From positions 1 through 6,835 of the forward strand of contig SKHL01000217.1 of the NCBI GenBank assembly GCA_007116995.1: a DNA stretch of 6,835 nucleotides, read 5' to 3'. A model generated the notes under the pieces. The model made no database searches. It had not been told where the DNA came from and saw nothing but the letters and a program-made list of their open reading frames with translations. The DNA is from Limnochordia bacterium (GTDB taxonomy: Bacteria > Bacillota > Limnochordia > Darwinibacteriales > DTU012). Below, piece by piece: positions 4,881-6,835 of the stretch. The first letter of the stretch is position 1. Each line of letters opens with the position of its first letter. The position numbers and the translations under genes were made by a program.

Positions 4881-6835
4881 GTGTAAATCCCTTTTATCGT
4901 CTATCTCCCTTTATCCAGGAATATATCTATGCCCATCGTTGGGATGAATTACGAGATATTCAAATTGAGGCATGTCGAGCTATCTTTGATACGGATACCC
5001 ACCTACTTTTAGCTAGTGGAACTGCATCAGGTAAAACAGAAGCAGCCTTCTTACCGGCCTTAACTCTATTAGAGCAAAAACCAGCCAAGAGTCTCGGTAT
5101 TCTCTATATAGGACCACTTAAGGCACTAATTAATGATCAATTTTATCGTCTAGAGCATCTATTAGAAGAAGCCCATATTCCCCTGTGGCACTGGCATGGA
5201 GATGTGTCTGCCCAACACAAACAAAAGTTGTTAACTGCTCCCTTAGGGGTGCTTCAGATTACCCCCGAGTCCTTGGAAAGTGTGTTAATTAACCATCAGA
5301 AACACTTGGTACGGCTCTTTTCTGACTTGCGATTTGTGATAATTGATGAGGTTCATGTTTTTATGGGGACGGATCGAGGTGGTCAAATACTCTGTCAGTT
5401 AGAGCGGCTAGAAAAGTATATGTGGCACCTACCCCGGCGAATTGGGCTATCAGCCACACTAGGCGATTATTCGCAAGCCCAACAATGGTTACGAGCTAGC
5501 ACTACTCGGTCAGTTACAGTGCCTACTATTCGGAATACGGGACAGAAGTTGCGCCTATCTCTTGAGCATTTTACCAATCCAAAGGAGCCTAATTCTACTT
5601 ATATACCACATATCTTTAATCGCAGCCGCCTACCGCAAGGGAAGTGCTTATTATTTGCCAATAGTCGGGCAGAAACGGAGGAGATTATTGGTTCGCTACA
5701 AGACATGGCCAAGCAGAAACAGATGGCAGATATTTACCATGTCCATCATGGAAGTGTAGCAGCAGCACTGCGGAAATCTGCAGAGGATGCCATGCGAGAT
5801 CCTTCTCGTCCAGCAATCGCTGCAGCGACTGTTACTTTGGAACTAGGAATAGATATTGGACAGCTAGAACGGGTGATTCAACTGGGATCTCCCTTTTCAG
5901 TATCCGGTTTCCTGCAGCGGTTAGGTCGATCGGGTCGTCGGGGTAATGCCTCAGAGATGGAGATTATCACCACGGAAGATACTAGCGAATACCAATGGAT
6001 GGCCGATGTCCTTCCTTGGCAGCTGGTGCAAGCCATTGCTATCATCCAATTATATCTCGAAGAACGATGGGTGGATCCAGTGACTTTAGCCCGATATCCC
6101 TTGGGTTTACTCTATCATCAGACGATGAGTGTATTAGGTGCCGCCGGGCAATTATCGCCAGCGGCTTTAGCACAGAGGGTGTTGTCCCTAACAGCTTTCT
6201 CTCATATTACACAATCCGAGTACCGTGAGCTCCTGTTGCACTTAATTGAGTTAGACCATATCCAGGAGATGGAAGACACGAATCAATTAATTCTAGGCTT
6301 AGCAGGAGCAAAGATTGTTAATAACTTCCATTTCTATGCAGTGTTTTCTGAACGATTAGAGTTTGCAGTCCAGGATGGTTCCATGCAGGTGGGTAGTATT
6401 CTCACTCCACCTTTACCAGGAGAGCGATTTTCCTTAGCAGGTCGTGCTTGGCAGGTACTAGAAGTAGATGATCAAAGGCGGATAGTATTTGTTAGGAAAG
6501 CCGATAGTGGATCCAACATATCATGGTCTGGGAGTACTGGGTTTATTCATGAGAGGGTAATCCAAAAGATGAAAGACGTGCTTTTATCCAATGCACAGTA
6601 TCCCTATCTGCAGCCCCAAGCTAAGGAACGATTAAACCAGGGGCGGGATCTAGCTCGAAAATTATCCCTAGCTAAGCAGAATCTGATCAAGATCGATATT
6701 AACCAATATTGTGTCTTTCCTTGGTTAGGCTCTCGAGGGTTTCGAACCTTGGAGCGACTCTTTAAGTATGGTATTAACCAGCGTATCTCCATGCAGATCA
6801 GCGGGGTAAAATATCCCTATTACTTTATTATAAAA
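4877..6835 (+). CDS. Lhr-like superfamily 2 DEAD/DEAH helicase (first 653 residues, open at window edge)
   Basis: An uninterrupted frame starts at ATG 4877, overlapping the ATPase stop as ATGA, with GGAG at 4865-4868 as the ribosome binding site. Helicase motifs occur in order: I GTASGKTE (48-55), Ia GPLKALINDQ (79-88), Ib TPESLE (129-134), II IIDEVH (155-160), III LSATL (191-195), IV LLFANSRAETE (258-268), V TVTLELGIDIG (318-328), VI QRLGRSGRRG (347-356). After the two RecA folds come a helical, winged-helix-like stretch (about 375-465) and a beta-rich block, GSILTPPLPGERFSLAGRAW (506-525), typical of the Lhr-like group. The expected activity is ATP-dependent translocation or unwinding of nucleic acid. 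BrxHI of BREX is a related Lhr-like helicase, but ortholog status is not shown. No nuclease domain is seen in the visible part. The stop codon lies beyond the window; similar proteins are somewhat longer than the visible 653 residues. Confidence 0.93.
   Translation, partial: MSVNPFYRLSPFIQEYIYAHRWDELRDIQIEACRAIFDTDTHLLLASGTASGKTEAAFLPALTLLEQKPAKSLGILYIGPLKALINDQFYRLEHLLEEAHIPLWHWHGDVSAQHKQKLLTAPLGVLQITPESLESVLINHQKHLVRLFSDLRFVIIDEVHVFMGTDRGGQILCQLERLEKYMWHLPRRIGLSATLGDYSQAQQWLRASTTRSVTVPTIRNTGQKLRLSLEHFTNPKEPNSTYIPHIFNRSRLPQGKCLLFANSRAETEEIIGSLQDMAKQKQMADIYHVHHGSVAAALRKSAEDAMRDPSRPAIAAATVTLELGIDIGQLERVIQLGSPFSVSGFLQRLGRSGRRGNASEMEIITTEDTSEYQWMADVLPWQLVQAIAIIQLYLEERWVDPVTLARYPLGLLYHQTMSVLGAAGQLSPAALAQRVLSLTAFSHITQSEYRELLLHLIELDHIQEMEDTNQLILGLAGAKIVNNFHFYAVFSERLEFAVQDGSMQVGSILTPPLPGERFSLAGRAWQVLEVDDQRRIVFVRKADSGSNISWSGSTGFIHERVIQKMKDVLLSNAQYPYLQPQAKERLNQGRDLARKLSLAKQNLIKIDINQYCVFPWLGSRGFRTLERLFKYGINQRISMQISGVKYPYYFIIK

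Noticed and set aside
5562..6792. Three short frames (5562-5759, 5995-6228 on plus; 6604-6792 on minus)
   Set aside because: All lie inside the continuous helicase frame, which keeps motifs IV, V and VI and Lhr-like C-terminal sequence through this stretch.
4877..6835. Possibility that the helicase is a pseudogene broken by a frameshift
   Set aside because: Codon-by-codon reading gives 653 uninterrupted residues with all helicase motifs in order; only the window edge cuts it.
1256..6835. Assignment as a BREX system
   Set aside because: Only a BrxD-like ATPase and an Lhr-like helicase are seen; the defining brxC, pglX and pglZ genes are not in the window.
1..6835. CRISPR array, tRNA, rRNA, insertion sequence or attachment site
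   Set aside because: No spaced repeat array, cloverleaf, rRNA-like stretch, transposase or terminal inverted repeats were seen on either strand.

Overview
The window looks like chromosomal DNA from a Bacillota-type (Firmicutes) bacterium. The reasons are strong AGGAG-type ribosome binding sites, a TATAAT-like -10 box, moderate GC by eye, a short Clostridia-like quinolinate synthase with a possible NiaR-type operator, and tightly coupled genes. No species can be named from the sequence alone.

Layout: (1) 1-469, minus strand: the 5' end of nadA, a housekeeping NAD biosynthesis gene cut by the window edge. (2) 470-667: a gap between divergent genes, holding the nadA ribosome binding site and a GTGT/ACAC dyad. 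(3) 668-973, plus strand: a small basic protein of unknown function. (4) 974-1255: an intergenic region with a hairpin just after the small gene, a pair of 13-base direct repeats and a TATAAT box. (5) 1256-6835, plus strand: a three-gene operon still open at the right edge. It encodes a TerB_N/TerB_C-domain protein of 764 aa, a BrxD/DUF2791-like P-loop ATPase of 441 aa, and an Lhr-like superfamily 2 helicase with 653 aa visible. The first two genes are 4 nt apart, with the Shine-Dalgarno sequence overlapping the upstream stop. The last two overlap by 4 nt (ATGA). This implies coupled translation and stoichiometric expression.

The operon is the interesting part. The BrxD-like ATPase plus Lhr-like helicase pair resembles the brxD-brxHI pair known from some BREX phage-defence systems. 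Here it is led by a TerB_N/TerB_C protein, and no BREX core gene (brxC/pglY, pglX, pglZ) is visible. Comparative genomics of Ter domains has linked such proteins to predicted DNA-processing and stress systems, but I know of no settled biochemical function for this trio. My inference is a nucleic-acid-processing, probably anti-mobile-element, complex in which the TerB protein is scaffold or sensor, the ATPase is a loader or switch, and the helicase is the motor. Further components may lie to the right of the window.
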